Shown: positions 61,601-64,000 of the stretch, in pieces
Layout of the letters: each line of letters opens with the position of its first letter
Position numbering within the stretch: the stretch's first letter is position 1
Origin: Anagrus nilaparvatae
Lineage: Eukaryota > Arthropoda > Insecta > Hymenoptera > Mymaridae
Assembly (NCBI GenBank): GCA_022575985.1
Contig: JAKSXM010000007.1
Location: 10,232,501-10,296,500, forward strand
Length of the DNA stretch: 64,000 nt
Direction: 5' to 3'
Position numbers and translations under genes: made by a program
Notes under the pieces: generated by a model
The model's input: only the letters and a program-made list of their open reading frames with translations
Told to the model about the DNA's origin: nothing
The model's database searches: none

Positions 61601-62501
61601 TAACAATAACGTTTATCAATGGTTAATTTACTGCGCATTTTAGTTAATTTACTTCGCTTCTAGTTTTTTCATACTCAAAATTCCCTCGATACTTTTTTGA
61701 TTTGACGTTAAAATTTTGGTTATAGTGAAAATTTGTCCAGTTAATGTTTTAGCCCCAAGATTTTTTTTAATTAATTTTTTTTACCCCTATGTGTTGAAAT
61801 AGTGTTTGAAAAAAATTACAGCAAAAAAATACAGGGATTTTTTAAAACTTTTGTACAATTTTCAAAAATATTTGAAATATATACAAAAAAATTTATTCTA
61901 ATTAATATTTATCTGAAATAATTTTTTTTTTATATTTATATTATTAATAAAATTTTTCCAGTTTATCACAAAAGAATTGCTTCATTATTTTAATTAATTC
62001 ATTACTATAATCATTTAAAAATCTTATATTTTATTCTTAAATTTAAATAGCAACGACTCCGAGCGCGGTAAGTATTACAAATTAGGAACGTATATTAAAA
62101 TTTTTAGGGCGCTTCCCAATAACGACTGTCTTTTGCACCGTGCGAATAAGGACTTTTCTATCTTAAAATATGAATAAGGACAGTTCTAAAAGCCAGCGCG
62201 AATAAGGACTCTGCTATTAGGAAAAAATTTCAATCTATATTGTTGGGTGTTTTATTTATGAAAAATCTCAAAAAGTTTCACGAAATAACCAAACGGATAT
62301 CGGCTGTCCCAAACATGAAAAACCCAAAAATTCAAAAAATTTGACTTTAAGTCGTTTTTTCGCTATTTCTCTTTAATGACTGCATTAAATAAAAAAAAAA
62401 AAAAGGGGTTTTAAAAAAGTGCTTAATAAATACATAGCAATTAGGTTTTTACATTTTAACACAAACCATTTTAAGTTATCAAGTGGCGAAAATGAGTATT
62501 A
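55668..62501. other. Upstream flank or first intron of ADAMTS; no exon recognised
   Basis: AT-rich sequence of 6.8 kb. The first visible ADAMTS exon begins with two bases of a split codon, so at least one more exon with the signal peptide lies to the right, either here and unrecognised or beyond base 64,000. Repeat family X copy 2 lies at 56,325-56,585. Other short reading frames look random. Confidence 0.5.
56325..56585. repeat. Dispersed repeat family X, copy 2
   Basis: Direct-orientation relative of 51,225-51,500, sharing AAAGCAGTTTAAACAAA, TTTTTCTCGCAAGCAAAAT and GGATATATAAGTAACTCAA. Confidence 0.7.
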
Positions 62502-62948
62502 TTGTATTACTTCTCATTATTTAGGAGAAATGAATGTTGTATGTTATTATGTGGTGCTAAACACTTTAAATCTGAGTTGAATCAATTAAACAAATTTTCA
62601 AATTGTTGTCACAGTGGAAAGATTTTATTACCTAATACAGAACAATATGCTAAAAGTTTATTAAACATATTTAATAATGATAATGAAGAGAGTTCATTTT
62701 ATCGTAATAATTTACGAGAATATAATAATGCTTTTGCATTTGCAAGTTTCGGAGCCAAATTGGATAAGATAAAAGGTAAAGGTCCGACTGTATTAAGAAT
62801 TTGTGGACAAGTCTATCATAATGTTTATTCTTTACATTCCAATGAAGTAAGTAAATATGCTCAATTTTATATTATAGATAATGAAAACTACGATGTAATC
62901 AAAATAATAGATTTCAACTTTATTTTATTTTCCTTTAACTTTGTATAG
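62502..62948 (+). pseudogene. Helitron Rep/helicase N-terminal fragment
   Basis: An open frame of about 148 codons resembles the N-terminal region of Helitron helicase-like proteins. It has a Cys-x-x-x-Cys-Gly-Ala motif (CMLLCGAKHF), then CCHSGKILLP, then NNLREYNNAFAFASFGA, then GPTVLRICGQVYHN and YAQFYIIDNE. Intact Helitron proteins exceed 1000 residues and carry the Rep HUH motif and a Pif1-type helicase. Here the match stops at about 62,900 and runs into unrelated codons. The open frame without stops suggests a fairly recent truncation. A host exon is possible because TTATTTAG precedes the match, but no partner exons were seen. Confidence 0.7.
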
Positions 62949-64000
62949 AGTTTGTACATAATTTTTATTTTTATGGTTATATATAAAGTAAAAAAGCCTT
63001 TTCTTGTATGAGAAAAACGACATCTATTGGTGATGTTATTAAACCCTCGTTTTGTTTATGTATTACATGCACGCAAAATAAAAAATTATTATAATAAAAT
63101 GATCCTAAGAATACATAAATTTATTATTAACCTTAACGATATTAATAAATAGAGATTAAAAAATATTGGTAAATATAACTAAAAAACGCTAAAAATTTAT
63201 AGTGACTTTTAACCAAACTTAATTTAGTAAAAAAAGTAATATTTATGCATGTGAAATCGAGTTTTTAAAGTTGTAAAATGTACAAAAACCGCAAAGCTCC
63301 ACTGGATATTTTCAACCCACTACTCACGCCTCTACCTAAATTTCACCCCATCAATGTAGCTCTCGAATTAAACATGTCGCATGCTAATATTCAAGCGTCA
63401 GCTAGAAATTTCATTCAACCCAATTTAACAGTGTACTTTTAAATTTATAAAGATATAAATTTTCTAAAAATCTGATAAAGCACCTAACGGATCATTAAAA
63501 CAATATTTCTTTTCTCTTATAACCGTTTTGGGATGAAATTTCCAATACATTAAAATATCTTTTACATAAGATTTCAAATAAATTTGTTTGTTTGTTTGTT
63601 TTTATATCCATGTAATATAAAATTACAAAGTAAAAGTTATATTTACAAAAATTTAAATGGCTTTTAATTTAAAACAAACAGGAAATAAAAACCATATATT
63701 TTTATTTTTCAAATAAAAAAAAAAATTTCTCATTATGTTTGCTTAATTTAATTCGTAATATTTCTCTTCTTACATTAAATAAATTATAAAAATTTTGAAT
63801 GACAGCTGTAGGAAAAAAAAATTGTTATCTAATTTAGTTTAAATGCCATATATTTTTTTATAATCAAGGTAAATTTAAAAAATGAAAAATTATTTTGCAT
63901 CAAATGTTCTAATTAAAAAAAATTTTATATGCAAGTAGGTAAATATTTCAATTTTATTTAAAATAAGAGCACTGTAACCTGACTGTAACACACCAATTGC
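62949..64000. other. AT-rich end of window, nothing recognised
   Basis: No coding sequence, strong inverted repeat or RNA gene was identified on either strand. A (GTTT)n-like short tract occurs near 63,582-63,603. Confidence 0.5.

Overview
This is a eukaryotic window, almost certainly from an insect with an AT-rich genome (about three quarters A+T or more, judged by eye). It has GT-AG introns, some of only 60-80 bases, metazoan gene families (serpin, membrin/GOSR2, GON-domain ADAMTS), dense inverted-repeat DNA elements and a Helitron remnant. Nothing fixes the order; a parasitoid wasp or another AT-rich insect would fit, but that is a guess.

Layout. (1) Bases 1-17,823, + strand: the 3' end of a serpin gene. 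Ten separate terminal exons, all entered in the same splice phase and each ending in its own stop codon, encode alternative reactive-centre loops plus the conserved serpin C-terminus. The serpin body must lie to the left of the window. The exon array is riddled with foldback elements, including a three-level nested one at 13,307-16,312. (2) 19,959-23,377, - strand: a five-exon gene for a 1043-residue protein with an N-terminal Myb/SANT-like domain, an Asn/Gln-rich middle, a coiled coil and a C-terminal CaaX-type ending. (3) 25,094-25,732, + strand: membrin/GOSR2, an intronless Golgi Qb-SNARE gene. (4) 26,763-29,500, - strand: a three-exon gene for an 871-residue protein that looks like the insect DUF4781 family and carries an internal duplication of about 170 residues. 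(5) 33,430-55,667, - strand: 26 exons (1659 residues visible) of a GON-1/ADAMTS9/20-type secreted metalloprotease, N-terminus not found. (6) 55,668-64,000: AT-rich sequence without recognised host exons, with dispersed repeats and a Helitron protein fragment at 62.5-62.9 kb.

The exon chains of genes 2, 4 and 5 were built by hand from splice sites. Each keeps one open frame across all junctions and the lengths sum correctly, which is good internal support. The genes do not form a functional unit: the serpin would control extracellular proteases, ADAMTS remodels extracellular matrix, membrin works in ER-Golgi traffic, and the Myb/SANT and DUF4781 proteins have no known role.

The most interesting system is the serpin array. 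One serpin scaffold appears able to take at least ten interchangeable inhibitory loops, and the array shows recent exon birth by tandem duplication.
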